In this document: positions 1 to 7,603 of the stretch, piece after piece
How positions within the stretch are numbered: position 1 is the first letter of the stretch
How the letters are laid out: every line of letters starts with the position of its first letter
Assembly: GCA_902803685.1 (NCBI GenBank)
Contig: CADCQR010000042.1
Coordinates: 1-25,765, forward strand
Direction: 5' to 3'
Source of the DNA: an uncultured Erysipelotrichaceae bacterium
Lineage (GTDB): Bacteria; Bacillota_I; Bacilli_A; RF39; UBA660
Length of the DNA: 25,765 nt
Notes under the pieces: model-generated
Seen by the model: the letters and a program-made list of their open reading frames with translations, nothing else
Databases searched by the model: none
Told to the model about the DNA's origin: nothing
Made by a program: the position numbers and the translations under genes

Positions 1-1
1 A

Positions 2-823
2 ACTTTAATATCATATTTAATGTATCATACAATTGAAAATCCTGACATGCGTCTAATAACAGCACTTCAATTAGCAAAAAATCAGGCAGAAAAATCAAAT
101 AATGCTAAGAGTGATTTCCTAAGTAGTATGTCACATGAATTAAGGACTCCATTAAATGCCATAATGGGGCTATCGCAAATGATTGAAGTAAATGATAACT
201 TGGAAGAAATACATGAAGATGCTAGAGATATTGTAATGGCATCAGAAAACCTTCTTGAGTTAGTTAATGGTATATTGGATATTAATAAAATAGATACAAA
301 TAAGATGGAAGTAGTAGAAGCAAAATATCACTTTGAGGAAATAATAACAGAAATGACCAAGATGATTAGCGTTAGAATTGGGAATAAGCCGTTAACCTTG
401 AGGACAAAATTTGATAATCAAATTCCATACGAACTATATGGTGATAAAGATAAAATTAAAAGAATTATAACCAATTTGCTTACTAACGCAGTAAAATATA
501 CCGATAAGGGTTTTGTAGACTTTATTGTAGAATGTAAAAATGAAAAAAATAGAAGTAATTTAAAAATAATTGTAAAAGATACTGGCAGAGGAATCAAAAA
601 GTTTCAGCTAGATAAATTGTTTACCAGATTTAACAGACTAGAAGAAGATAGAGATTCTAATATAGAAGGTACAGGATTAGGTTTGGCAATCACAAAATCT
701 TTAGTAGATATGTTGGACGGAAAGATAAAAGTAGAAAGTGAATTTGGTATAGGGTCTATATTTACAGTTGAACTTAGTCAAAAAATTGTAGCATTAGAGC
801 CTAAAATTAAAGATAATGTATAG
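2..823 (+). CDS. Sensor histidine kinase, 3' part (5' end outside the window)
   Basis: Transmitter half of a membrane-type sensor kinase. The frame is open back to base 2, so the ATG at 20 is probably internal and the sensor/membrane part lies upstream of the window. Visible in order: a short linker (YHTIENPDMRLI), a HisKA dimerisation domain with H-box SMSHELRTPLNAI (the phospho-accepting His is about residue 45 of the visible part), then a HATPase_c domain with N-box (TNLLTNAVKYT), G1 (DTGRGI), F (FTRFNRL) and G2 (EGTGLGLAI) motifs. All ATP-binding boxes look intact, so an active kinase is expected. No receiver domain follows: the gene stops at TAG soon after the ATPase domain and runs into a strong terminator. 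The partner regulator is not evident; the Spo0A-like regulator lies about 19 kb away and pairing them would be a guess. Confidence 0.9.
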   Translation, partial: TLISYLMYHTIENPDMRLITALQLAKNQAEKSNNAKSDFLSSMSHELRTPLNAIMGLSQMIEVNDNLEEIHEDARDIVMASENLLELVNGILDINKIDTNKMEVVEAKYHFEEIITEMTKMISVRIGNKPLTLRTKFDNQIPYELYGDKDKIKRIITNLLTNAVKYTDKGFVDFIVECKNEKNRSNLKIIVKDTGRGIKKFQLDKLFTRFNRLEEDRDSNIEGTGLGLAITKSLVDMLDGKIKVESEFGIGSIFTVELSQKIVALEPKIKDNV

Positions 824-831
824 ATATAAAC

Positions 832-891
832 AAAAAAATAGACTGATAATATGAAAGAAATATGTTTTCTTCATGTTTTGGTCTATTTTTA
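832..891. terminator. Bidirectional Rho-independent terminator
   Basis: Outer stem AATAGAC (837-843) pairs with GTCTATT (881-887). An inner stem ATGAA...TTCAT extends it with one bulge. There is an A-run on the left and a T-run on the right, so it can end the kinase transcript on the plus strand and the convergent uppS transcript on the minus strand. Confidence 0.8.
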
Positions 892-904
892 TATGATAAA
901 AATA

Positions 905-1618
905 TTATTTTGTATTTATTTTACCAAATCGTCTATCTCTTTTTGTATATACCTCAAGTGCTTTATCATACTCATCTTCATTAAAATCAGGGAAATATGT
1001 TTTAGGAAAGTAAAATTCTGCATATGATAGTTGCCATAACATAAAATTGCTGATTCTCTGCTCTCCTGATGTTCTAATTAGAAAATCAATATCTGGCAAG
1101 TTATTATACAAAGACTCGCCGACTAGCTTTTCATCAATTTGCTCAATTGTTATTTCGTTATTTTGGACTCTTTGTATTAAATTCTTTGTCATATCAACTA
1201 TTTCTGCGCGGGATCCATAATTCAAGCAGATATTTAATACACCACCAGTTGCATTTTTTGTCTCATTAACAATATAATCCATAGTATCAGTTACATCTTT
1301 TCTCAATTTTTCACGTCTACCAGAAAATACAACCCTAACATTATGTTTAAAATAGAATTCTGCATCTTTACGCAATTGTTTTGCTACTAAATTCATTATA
1401 TAATTAACCTCAGATTCTTCTCTTCCAAAATTTTCCGTAGAAAAAGCGTAAACGCTTAAATATTTAGAACCTTTATCTAGTATATACAATGCTAGCTTTT
1501 TTAGATTATCATACCCAGCTTTATGTCCAGCGCTTCTGTTTAATCCTCGCTCTTTAGCCCATCTACCGTTTCCGTCTAGTATTATTCCAACATGCTTTGG
1601 TATTTTTATTTCATCCAT
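905..1618 (-). CDS. uppS: Isoprenyl transferase (undecaprenyl diphosphate synthase)
   Basis: Cis-prenyltransferase that adds isopentenyl units to an allylic diphosphate starter to make the long polyprenyl (usually C55) carrier for peptidoglycan and other surface polymers; cytosolic, membrane-associated. The 237-residue protein has the usual family length. Seen: the catalytic Asp motif LDGNGRWA at residues 14-21, AFSTENFGRE, LNYGSR (usually LNYGGR), and the C-terminal signature LIRTSGEQRISNF with YAEFYF at about 180-204. The start ATG at 1618 lies one base after the end of the upstream prenyl synthase, so the two are almost certainly co-transcribed and perhaps translationally coupled. In many Firmicutes uppS sits beside frr and cdsA; here its partner is the trans-prenyltransferase that may supply its primer. 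Confidence 0.95.
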   Translation of the reverse strand: MDEIKIPKHVGIILDGNGRWAKERGLNRSAGHKAGYDNLKKLALYILDKGSKYLSVYAFSTENFGREESEVNYIMNLVAKQLRKDAEFYFKHNVRVVFSGRREKLRKDVTDTMDYIVNETKNATGGVLNICLNYGSRAEIVDMTKNLIQRVQNNEITIEQIDEKLVGESLYNNLPDIDFLIRTSGEQRISNFMLWQLSYAEFYFPKTYFPDFNEDEYDKALEVYTKRDRRFGKINTK

Positions 1619-1619
1619 A

Positions 1620-2672
1620 TTATTTATTCCTTTCTTTTAGATAATTAATTAGCCCATTCAAAATAAGTTTATCGTCATCACTGATAAAATCTATAGTATC
1701 TAATATATTTATAGCATCACTATATAATTTTTCAATCATATTTCGTGTATATTCTAAAGCACCAGAATTTTCAAAAATATTTCTTACAGCAGCGATGCTT
1801 TCCTCAGTAGTTGTCTTACCATAATATTTTAATAACTCAGAATAATAATTGCTTTTTTGCTTTGTATAAGAATATAGCATTGTAGTCTTAAATTCTCTTA
1901 TATCAGACCCTACAGTTTTTCCTATTTCGTTTCCGTAGATACCTAAAATATCATCTTGCAACTGGAAAGCAACGCCTACGTTGTATCCAAACTTTTCAAT
2001 TAGCTCAAGTTGTTTATCATTTACACCCGCTAATATTAAACCTAGTGCTAATGGACCAATTATAGTGTAATAAGCGGTCTTTAGTTTGTAGACTTCCATA
2101 ATGTCATTTTCTAGTGAGTCATTTTCTAAATTATTAATTTCCTTAAAAGGGGTAATGACATCTAATATTTCACCATCTATAGTCTTAAGAACAATATCTG
2201 AAAAATAAGAAATAATCTTTCCTAGGCTACTGTCTCCATTATAACTATTAGCAATCATTCTTATTGATTCATAGAATCCTAAATCTCCCATACATATTGC
2301 AATATTTCTACCTAAGTCTTTGCTATTATATTTATCACCAACATACTTATGTATAGTTGTTTTTCCGCGCCTTAAGTCGTCATTATCTATAATATCATCG
2401 TGAATTAATATCGAAGTTTGAAATATCTCAAACGCGGCAGCTAATGGATAGGAATATTCTGAGTCACCTTTTAGTAATTTATAGCCCAAATTTATTAATG
2501 TTCCTCTAATTAATTTACCATCAGAGTTTAGCTTTTTAAAAACTTCTAGATTATCCTTAAGAAATCTATTATCTTTTAAAGTTATCTTTTCATTGAAATG
2601 ATTAATATAATCATTTAATTTTTTTGATTCCGATTTATAGTATTCAATAAATTTATTATTCATAATATTCAA
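1620..2672 (-). CDS. Trans-polyprenyl diphosphate synthase (polyprenyl synthetase family)
   Basis: Makes an allylic polyprenyl diphosphate from IPP and a shorter allylic starter. Seen: GKLIRG (residues 52-57, equivalent of the GGKRxRP IPP-binding motif), first Asp-rich motif HDDIID with D92, D93 and D96 followed by RR at 101-102, and second Asp-rich region FQLQDDILG with D240-D241. The first motif is DDxxD without the two-residue insert of bacterial farnesyl synthases, and the residue five before it is Ser88, so a product longer than C15 is possible; chain length cannot be settled here. At 350 residues it is somewhat longer than IspA. Start is uncertain: TTG at 2672 is 4 nt and ATG at 2663 is 13 nt downstream of the AAAGGAG ribosome site, both off the ideal. 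First gene of a two-gene operon with uppS. Confidence 0.9.
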   Translation of the reverse strand: MNIMNNKFIEYYKSESKKLNDYINHFNEKITLKDNRFLKDNLEVFKKLNSDGKLIRGTLINLGYKLLKGDSEYSYPLAAAFEIFQTSILIHDDIIDNDDLRRGKTTIHKYVGDKYNSKDLGRNIAICMGDLGFYESIRMIANSYNGDSSLGKIISYFSDIVLKTIDGEILDVITPFKEINNLENDSLENDIMEVYKLKTAYYTIIGPLALGLILAGVNDKQLELIEKFGYNVGVAFQLQDDILGIYGNEIGKTVGSDIREFKTTMLYSYTKQKSNYYSELLKYYGKTTTEESIAAVRNIFENSGALEYTRNMIEKLYSDAINILDTIDFISDDDKLILNGLINYLKERNK

Positions 2673-2794
2673 TCCACTCCTTTAAATCATTAAGAATATA
2701 AAAGCCCTCTAGCAATTTATTGTAAAATCAATCGTCACTAAAAGAATTTATTTAAATAATGGCATTTAGATTTCGAAGGCGCTCATTTATGACT

Positions 2795-2822
2795 ATTATA
2801 CCAAAAATAAAGAAGAATGCAA
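2795..2822 (-). promoter_or_regulatory. Promoter of the prenyl synthase-uppS operon
   Basis: Read on the minus strand: -35 TTGCAT (2822-2817), 16-bp spacer, extended -10 TGG-TATAAT (TATAAT at 2800-2795). The predicted start near 2788 gives a leader of about 115 nt to the prenyl synthase start. The -10 is perfect and extended; the -35 is only fair. Confidence 0.6.
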
Positions 2823-2824
2823 AA

Positions 2825-2839
2825 ATTGTTTGAAACAAT
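2825..2839. promoter_or_regulatory. 15-bp palindrome, candidate operator
   Basis: ATTGTTT-G-AAACAAT is a perfect inverted repeat with a one-base centre. It lies three bases upstream (minus-strand sense) of the -35 of the prenyl promoter, where an activator or repressor could bind. The protein is unknown; in AT-rich DNA a chance palindrome is possible. Confidence 0.4.
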
Positions 2840-2841
2840 GA

Positions 2842-2894
2842 GGCTCTTAATAAATGATATCTATTAGAAATAATAGAAAATGTATAAAAGAGCC
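2842..2894. repeat. Hairpin element with 7-bp terminal inverted repeats
   Basis: GGCTCTT (2842-2848) is matched by AAGAGCC (2888-2894). Inside sits a second perfect hairpin CTATTA-GAAA-TAATAG (2861-2876). No T-run follows directly on either strand, so it is not a standard terminator. It could be a leader or 3'-end RNA structure or the relic of a small mobile element; no flanking target duplication is visible. Confidence 0.4.
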
Positions 2895-3047
2895 CCAAAT
2901 AAATTGCATTTTAGTCACATTAATGATAGAGTACATAATGAATATTGATAAAAGTATTTATAGAAAAATTATAATAAATATTAACACAATAATAGTTCAC
3001 TAATAATTTAACTATATGAACGATACAATTATACAAGGAGGAAAATT

Positions 3048-3608
3048 ATGAATATATTTAATACAATTAAGAAAAGCAATCCTAATCCAGGAGACAAATT
3101 ATTTGAAAATCCAGGAAAAGTGAATCTTGCTTCCACATTTTTAGTTTCACAGTTTTGTGATTTTCTAATTTATTTAGGTGATAAAGATAACTCTATGTTA
3201 ACGGACAGAGAAAAAGAAGCATTTAAGACGCTATGGAGAAGGTTTTGCGATAATAATCGGGAAAAGGTAGGAAACCATTTGGTTTTCGATAAAGATGGTA
3301 TACAGGCGGGTTTCGTTACAAAAAGGTCAACAGTGGAAAATGATTTGGCAGGGGAATACTACAGGACTACATTTTATTATAAATCTCCACAAGGCTGTAT
3401 TGAATGTCAGCAGAATGACAGAAATAAGGACGTCGTATTATTATATGCCTCTAAAAAAATTAGCAAAAGGCTATTAAAGGGACTAAGATTTGCAGAAGCT
3501 AAAGCGTTAGGTATTAAATACGATGAAAATACTGATGGTTTTGAATTGATTAACTCAGCAGAAGATTCAAAAGGAACACCATATTATATAACACAGCGAC
3601 ACGTTTAG
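3048..3608 (+). CDS. Unrecognised 186-residue soluble protein
   Basis: I do not recognise a family. The protein begins MNIFNTIKKSNPNPGDKLF, has no signal peptide and no membrane segment, and looks like one compact, mostly hydrophilic domain. A Cys-x-x-Cys pair (GCIEC) lies near residue 118, with two more Cys in QFCDF and RRFCDN. The charged middle (MLTDREKEAFKTLWRRFCDN) reads as an amphipathic helix, and the last third (RFAEAKALGIKYDENTDGFELI) looks alpha/beta. It has a textbook AAGGAGG ribosome site 7 nt before the ATG, which with the unbroken frame argues for a real gene. It stands alone, flanked by 375 bp upstream and 183 bp downstream of non-coding DNA, so context gives no function. A 60-residue overlapping frame inside it is a shadow. 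Confidence 0.75.
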   Translation: MNIFNTIKKSNPNPGDKLFENPGKVNLASTFLVSQFCDFLIYLGDKDNSMLTDREKEAFKTLWRRFCDNNREKVGNHLVFDKDGIQAGFVTKRSTVENDLAGEYYRTTFYYKSPQGCIECQQNDRNKDVVLLYASKKISKRLLKGLRFAEAKALGIKYDENTDGFELINSAEDSKGTPYYITQRHV

Positions 3609-3642
3609 TTTCTTGTTTTCTAATATTTAAAATGATAAAATT

Positions 3643-3695
3643 ATTAGTGTAATATCTAATTACATAATTTTATATCACTAATTTATATCACTAAA
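3643..3695. repeat. Short direct and inverted repeat cluster between the orphan gene and uvrB
   Basis: TTATATCACTAA occurs twice in a row (about 3670-3694, 13-bp period). An upstream ATTAGTGTAATAT (3643-3655) is nearly its inverse complement, so either downstream copy could form a hairpin with it. It may act as a weak terminator for the gene at 3048, but no good T-run follows. The 3609-3791 gap holds no gene. Confidence 0.4.
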
Positions 3696-3701
3696 CTTTT
3701 C

Positions 3702-3730
3702 TTGCATTAATTAGAACATATTGATACTTT
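3702..3730 (+). promoter_or_regulatory. Possible uvrB promoter
   Basis: TTGCAT (3702-3707), 17-bp spacer, TACTTT (3725-3730) preceded by TGA as an extended -10. The -10 is poor, so this is tentative. The adjacent GAACATAT resembles one LexA half-site, but the second half is missing. Confidence 0.3.
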
Positions 3731-3791
3731 TTCGGCAAAAAGCAATAAGAAAAATCTTACAAGTCGCTAAAAAATTAACTAAGGAGAGATA

Positions 3792-5756
3792 ATGATGTTT
3801 CAATTACAGTCTAAGTTTAATCCAGCTGGTGACCAGCCAGAAGCAATAAAGCAACTAGTAGATGGAATTAATAGTGGAAAAAAATATCAGGTATTGCTTG
3901 GTGCCACAGGCACGGGTAAGACTTTTACAATTGCAAATGTTATAAAAAATGTAAATAAACCAACTTTGGTATTAGCGCATAATAAAACACTTGCTGGCCA
4001 ATTGTATTCAGAATTAAAAGAATTGTTTCCAAATAACCGTGTAGAATATTTTGTATCTTATTATGACTATTATCAACCAGAAGCATATGTACCTTCTACA
4101 GACACATATATTGAAAAGGACTCATCCATAAATGATGAAATAGACGAATTGCGTCATGCTACAACCAGTGCACTACTATCTAGAGAAGATGTTATTGTAG
4201 TAGCATCCGTTTCATGTATTTATGGTATTGGAGAAGTAGATGAATACAGAAGCAAAATGTTAACTTTATCTGTTGGCGATACGATAGATAGAAATCAGAT
4301 GCTTGTTAAACTGGTTGAAATGTTATATGAACGTAATGATTTGGATTTCAAACGAGGAACGTTTCGTGTTCGCGGTGATACTGTAGAAATTATTCCTGTA
4401 AATCAAAATAATATTGGTTATAGAATTGAATTTTTCGACAATGAAATAGATAGAATATGTGAAATAGATGCTTTAACTGGCGCAATAATTAGTAGTAAAA
4501 AAAATATTAGTATTTTTCCAGCTAGTCACTTTGTTGTTAGCGATGAAAAATTACAATCGGCTATATTAAGAATAAAAGAAGAGTTAAAAGAAAGATTAGA
4601 GGAACTAAAAAGTCAGAATAAGTTGTTGGCAGCGGAGAGGTTAGAGCAAAGAACTAACTATGATATAGAAATGCTACAAGAAACAGGTTTTTGTTCCGGA
4701 ATAGAGAATTATTCTGCACCTATGGCAGGCAGATTACCAGGCGAGACACCAACTACACTTATGGACTTTTTTCCAAAAGATTATCTTTTAGTAGTAGATG
4801 AGTCACATGTTACACTTCCACAAGTAAGAGGAATGTATAATGGAGACAGAGCCAGAAAGATGAATTTAGTGGACTATGGCTTTAGACTACCTAGCGCACT
4901 AGATAATAGGCCCCTTAAATATGAGGAATTTGAGAAGAAAATAAATCAGGCTATATTTGTATCTGCCACTCCTGGCGAAATAGAATTACAATACACAAAT
5001 AATAATTTTGTTGAACAAATAATTCGTCCAACTGGTTTGTTAGATCCGACTATAGAAATAAGAAAAACAGAAGGTCAAATAGACAATTTATATGGAGAAA
5101 TTCAAGATAGAATTAAAGCTGGCGAAAGAGTTTTGATTACTACTCTAACAATCAGAATGGCTGAAGAACTTACTAATTATCTAAAAGAACTAGATGTAAA
5201 AGTAGCATACTTACACTCTGAAGTAAAAACGTTAGAAAGAATGCAAATTATTCACGATGTTAGAGCTGGTAAATATGATGTGTTGGTAGGAATCAACCTC
5301 TTGAGGGAAGGATTAGATATTCCTGAAGTTTCATTAATTGCAATATTAGATGCTGATAAAGAGGGATTTTTACGAAGCAATAGAAGTCTTATCCAAACAA
5401 TAGGTCGCTGTGCTAGAAATGAGCATGGTCATGTTATAATGTATGCTGATAAAATAACAGATTCAATGCAACAAGCAATTGATGAAACCATGCGGCGTAG
5501 AAAAATTCAAGAAAAGTATAACCAAGAAAATGGAATCGTACCAAAGACAATTCAAAAAGATATTAGAGATATAATAACTAATGTTGACAATTCATCTGGA
5601 AAAGCAGCAAGTCATCAAAAGAAAATAAGTACCAAAGACAAAGAAAAAATCATGGAATCCATCGAGAAAGAAATGCGCGAAGCTGCAAAATCATTAAATT
5701 TTGAAAGAGCCATGGAATTAAGAAATATACTGTTTGAGATGAAAGCAGAAAAATAG
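3792..5756 (+). CDS. uvrB: UvrABC excinuclease subunit B
   Basis: DNA-damage verification helicase of nucleotide excision repair: loaded by UvrA, it opens the strands at the lesion and recruits UvrC. The 654-residue length is typical. Seen: Walker A GATGTGKT at 37-44, the beta-hairpin region [20 protein letters not shown] that wedges between the strands, a DEAD-type Walker B VVDESH, helicase motif VSATPGE, motif [12 protein letters not shown], and a C-terminal UVR/UvrC-binding helix pair ([20 protein letters not shown]). Two ATGs stand in tandem (3792 and 3795) after AAGGAGAG; either may be used. The stop TAG is part of the ribosome site of the next gene, so it leads a three-gene operon with a PH-domain protein and a radical SAM protein. 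No full LexA box was found upstream, unlike dinB. Confidence 0.97.
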   Translation: MMFQLQSKFNPAGDQPEAIKQLVDGINSGKKYQVLLGATGTGKTFTIANVIKNVNKPTLVLAHNKTLAGQLYSELKELFPNNRVEYFVSYYDYYQPEAYVPSTDTYIEKDSSINDEIDELRHATTSALLSREDVIVVASVSCIYGIGEVDEYRSKMLTLSVGDTIDRNQMLVKLVEMLYERNDLDFKRGTFRVRGDTVEIIPVNQNNIGYRIEFFDNEIDRICEIDALTGAIISSKKNISIFPASHFVVSDEKLQSAILRIKEELKERLEELKSQNKLLAAERLEQRTNYDIEMLQETGFCSGIENYSAPMAGRLPGETPTTLMDFFPKDYLLVVDESHVTLPQVRGMYNGDRARKMNLVDYGFRLPSALDNRPLKYEEFEKKINQAIFVSATPGEIELQYTNNNFVEQIIRPTGLLDPTIEIRKTEGQIDNLYGEIQDRIKAGERVLITTLTIRMAEELTNYLKELDVKVAYLHSEVKTLERMQIIHDVRAGKYDVLVGINLLREGLDIPEVSLIAILDADKEGFLRSNRSLIQTIGRCARNEHGHVIMYADKITDSMQQAIDETMRRRKIQEKYNQENGIVPKTIQKDIRDIITNVDNSSGKAASHQKKISTKDKEKIMESIEKEMREAAKSLNFERAMELRNILFEMKAEK

Positions 5757-5765
5757 GAGGTAAAT

Positions 5766-6155
5766 ATGGAAACGGTAGGTAAAATATTGTGCTGGACATT
5801 ATTTTCAGAATGTCCAATCCCAGAGGATTTAAACCAAATTTTAGTAAGAGGCGAGGTAGCAATTTCAGCCTATAAAACATTCAGAGACACTGCAATATTT
5901 ACAAACAAAAGAATAATTGTAAGAGATGTGCAAGGAATAACAGGGAAAAAGATTGAAATATATTCATTGCCTTACTCTTCCATATTGATGTGGTCTAGTG
6001 AAAATGCTGGTCACGTTGATATAAATTCGGAAATAGAATTGCAGACAAGAGTAGGCCTAATAAAAATATGCCTTAGAAGAGGAGTAAATGTAAGAAAATT
6101 CGATAAACTTATTTCTGAAGCAGTGTTAAATTTCAACAATAGAAATAGGGATTAA
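5766..6155 (+). CDS. Bacterial PH-domain protein (YvbH/bPH_1 type)
   Basis: A 129-residue soluble single-domain protein. The pattern AYKTFRDTAIFTNKRIIVRD - QGITGKKIEIYSLPYSSI - ENAG - SEIELQT - IKI is the typical run of strands of the bacterial PH-like family PF08000 (YvbH-like), ending in a C-terminal helix (KFDKLISEAVLNF). Members are small proteins of unclear role that can form ring-like oligomers; no enzymatic residues are expected. TAGGAGGT, overlapping the uvrB stop, is the ribosome site, so it is translated from the uvrB transcript. Its pairing with a repair gene may be only positional. The family call is made from strand-by-strand pattern recognition. Confidence 0.8.
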   Translation: METVGKILCWTLFSECPIPEDLNQILVRGEVAISAYKTFRDTAIFTNKRIIVRDVQGITGKKIEIYSLPYSSILMWSSENAGHVDINSEIELQTRVGLIKICLRRGVNVRKFDKLISEAVLNFNNRNRD

Positions 6156-6188
6156 GCAAAGTCTGTAATCAAGGATTTGGTTAAAAAA

Positions 6189-7043
6189 ATGAAAAAAATC
6201 AAAAAAATATATGTAGAAATAACCAATGTATGTAACTTAAACTGTAGTTTTTGTTCAACTGTTAACAGAAAAAAGTCATTTATAACCTTGAAACAGGCAG
6301 AAACAATATATAGTCAAATATGCAGATATACAGAATATATATACTTGCATGTCAAAGGGGAACCATTACTTCACCCGCAGATTGACCAATTAATAGACTT
6401 AGCAAATAAATACAATTTAAAAGTAAATTTAACAACCAATGGTACTCTACTAAGAGAAAAAATAGAAAAGATTGCTAATAAGCCTAATCTAAATAAAATA
6501 AATGTGTCCTTACATTGTGAAAATAAAAAGCGAGACTATGTAGAGGAAATATTAGAACTAAGAGATAAATATTTGCAAAATAAAACTGTCATATTAAGGC
6601 TTTGGACATTAAATAAGAAAAAACTAAATAAAAAATCCACAGAAATTGTGGAAAAAATTAAGAGTCACTATGATCTTTCCCCAGAAATTGTGGAAAAGAT
6701 ATATAGCGAAAGCAATATAAAGATAAGTGATAATCTGTATATTGATAAAGAAGACAAGTTTGAATGGCCTGATGTCACTTCCAATTTTGAAAGCGAAGGA
6801 TATTGTCATGCCTTAAAAACACAAATAGCAATTTTAGTTGATGGTACAGTAGTTCCTTGTTGCTTAGACAGTGATGGCAATGTGCCACTAGGGAATATTT
6901 ATAAAGATAATTTTAATGACATAATCACAGGTACAAAATTTGGTCAATTAAAACGCTCATTTGAGGATAGAAAGCCAATTGCAGAATTATGTAGAAAGTG
7001 TACATATAAAAATAGATTTAACAATAACAATATACAATTATAG
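6189..7043 (+). CDS. Radical SAM protein with SPASM-like C-terminal cysteines
   Basis: Radical S-adenosylmethionine enzyme with unassigned substrate. The [4Fe-4S] motif CNLNCSFC (C15, C19, C22) follows the N-terminal strand IYVEITNVC. GEPLLHPQ is the SAM-binding GGE-like motif, and LTTNGTLL is the next barrel strand. The C-terminus carries additional Cys: C206, the pair C224-C225 in VPCCLDSDG, and C268/C271 in LCRKC, the arrangement of a SPASM-type auxiliary cluster. SPASM proteins often modify peptides, but no precursor peptide gene is visible beside it. Start: ATG 6189 is preferred; a TTG at 6177 is in frame but only 1 nt after the AAGGA site. It lies 33 nt after the PH-domain gene and ends before a strong terminator, so it is the last gene of the uvrB operon. 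Confidence 0.88.
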   Translation: MKKIKKIYVEITNVCNLNCSFCSTVNRKKSFITLKQAETIYSQICRYTEYIYLHVKGEPLLHPQIDQLIDLANKYNLKVNLTTNGTLLREKIEKIANKPNLNKINVSLHCENKKRDYVEEILELRDKYLQNKTVILRLWTLNKKKLNKKSTEIVEKIKSHYDLSPEIVEKIYSESNIKISDNLYIDKEDKFEWPDVTSNFESEGYCHALKTQIAILVDGTVVPCCLDSDGNVPLGNIYKDNFNDIITGTKFGQLKRSFEDRKPIAELCRKCTYKNRFNNNNIQL

Positions 7044-7056
7044 AAATAAAGAAAAT

Positions 7057-7103
7057 AAAAGACTACAGTCTATCAATAATTTAATGATAGATGTAGTCTT
7101 TTT
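7057..7103. terminator. Bidirectional Rho-independent terminator
   Basis: AAAAGACTAC (7057-7066) pairs with GTAGTCTTTT (7093-7102), with an inner CTATCA/TGATAG stem. A-run and T-run on opposite sides allow termination of the radical SAM gene (plus) and the DUF805 gene (minus). Confidence 0.85.
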
Positions 7104-7117
7104 AATGTTAATAAAAT

Positions 7118-7471
7118 TTAATAGTTATTATTTTCATTAACGCTAGGTTTGCACAATTGAATTAAAAGCAAAATACTACCTACCAAAGGTATTAAGGATA
7201 TTAACATATACCATCCGGATTTGTTAGTATCATGTAATCTTCTTACTTCTGCAGCAAATAGTGGAATAACAAACAATAACGCAATTATTCCAGATATAGA
7301 AAGCATTGCGGAATCAGATACATTTGCTAAACCACACACAAAACCTGTCACAAAGCTAACAACCATCTCGATGATTAGAGCCCCTAAATAGCCCAACCAA
7401 AAGTCACCTACAGAAGTTCTTCCACTAAAATTAGCGTAATTGGAAAATATTTTTTTTACAGCTTCTACCAT
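7118..7471 (-). CDS. DUF805 small integral membrane protein
   Basis: A 117-residue membrane protein of the DUF805 family (YhaH/YhaI-like), function unknown. Family marks seen: FSGRTSVGDFW near residue 15 (usual form F.GR.SR.EFW), a run of hydrophobic segments (about 27-50, 57-75 and 87-105), the conserved loop EVRRLHDTNKSGW, and the tail LIQLCKPSVNENN. It has its own promoter and a good GGAGGAG ribosome site, is transcribed opposite to its neighbours, and is bounded by a bidirectional terminator, so it is a single-gene unit. Confidence 0.88.
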   Translation of the reverse strand: MVEAVKKIFSNYANFSGRTSVGDFWLGYLGALIIEMVVSFVTGFVCGLANVSDSAMLSISGIIALLFVIPLFAAEVRRLHDTNKSGWYMLISLIPLVGSILLLIQLCKPSVNENNNY

Positions 7472-7491
7472 ATCTTACTCCTCCTATAATA

Positions 7492-7520
7492 AATATACAC
7501 TAATAATTAAGATATATCAA
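7492..7520 (-). promoter_or_regulatory. Promoter of the DUF805 gene
   Basis: Minus strand: -35 TTGATA (7520-7515), 17-bp spacer, -10 TATATT (7497-7492). The predicted start near 7485 falls on the GGAGGAG ribosome site, giving a leader of about 14 nt. Confidence 0.65.
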
Positions 7521-7577
7521 GCAAATTTAGATAGTTCTTAGTTCTATTTATATTTGTTTTATAATTTAATCTTTTTG

Positions 7578-7586
7578 TGGTATAAT
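7578..7586 (+). promoter_or_regulatory. Promoter of the uvrA operon (extended -10)
   Basis: TGG-TATAAT with TATAAT at 7581-7586; no clear -35, so the extended -10 must carry recognition. The predicted start near 7593 falls in the ribosome site GAGAGG (7591-7596), with the ATG at 7604. No LexA box is apparent. Confidence 0.55.
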
Positions 7587-7603
7587 ATGCGAGAGGTGCA
7601 ATT

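Larger units (their letters stand above)
2673..3047. other. 375-bp non-coding region between divergent genes
   Basis: No credible gene is seen here. It holds the minus-strand prenyl promoter, a 15-bp palindrome and a hairpin element, listed separately. Nearer the plus-strand gene at 3048 there is a poor promoter candidate (TTGATA at 2945, 19-nt spacer, TATAAT at 2970) and a possible leader hairpin GTTCA (2995-2999)/TGAAC (3017-3021), which would compete with TAGTT/AACTA in the same stretch. A clear AAGGAGG ribosome site precedes ATG 3048. Confidence 0.6.

Noticed and set aside
2673..2788. T-box or other known riboswitch in the prenyl operon leader
   Set aside because: No T-box bulge sequence, anti-terminator pair or other recognisable aptamer core could be seen in the leader.
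2842..2894. A MITE or insertion sequence relic with GGCTCTT ends
   Set aside because: No target duplication is visible in the 8 bp on either side and there is no transposase fragment, so it is listed only as a hairpin repeat.
3711..3724. LexA box before uvrB (GAACATATTGAT)
   Set aside because: Only the left half-site matches; the right half has no matching positions.
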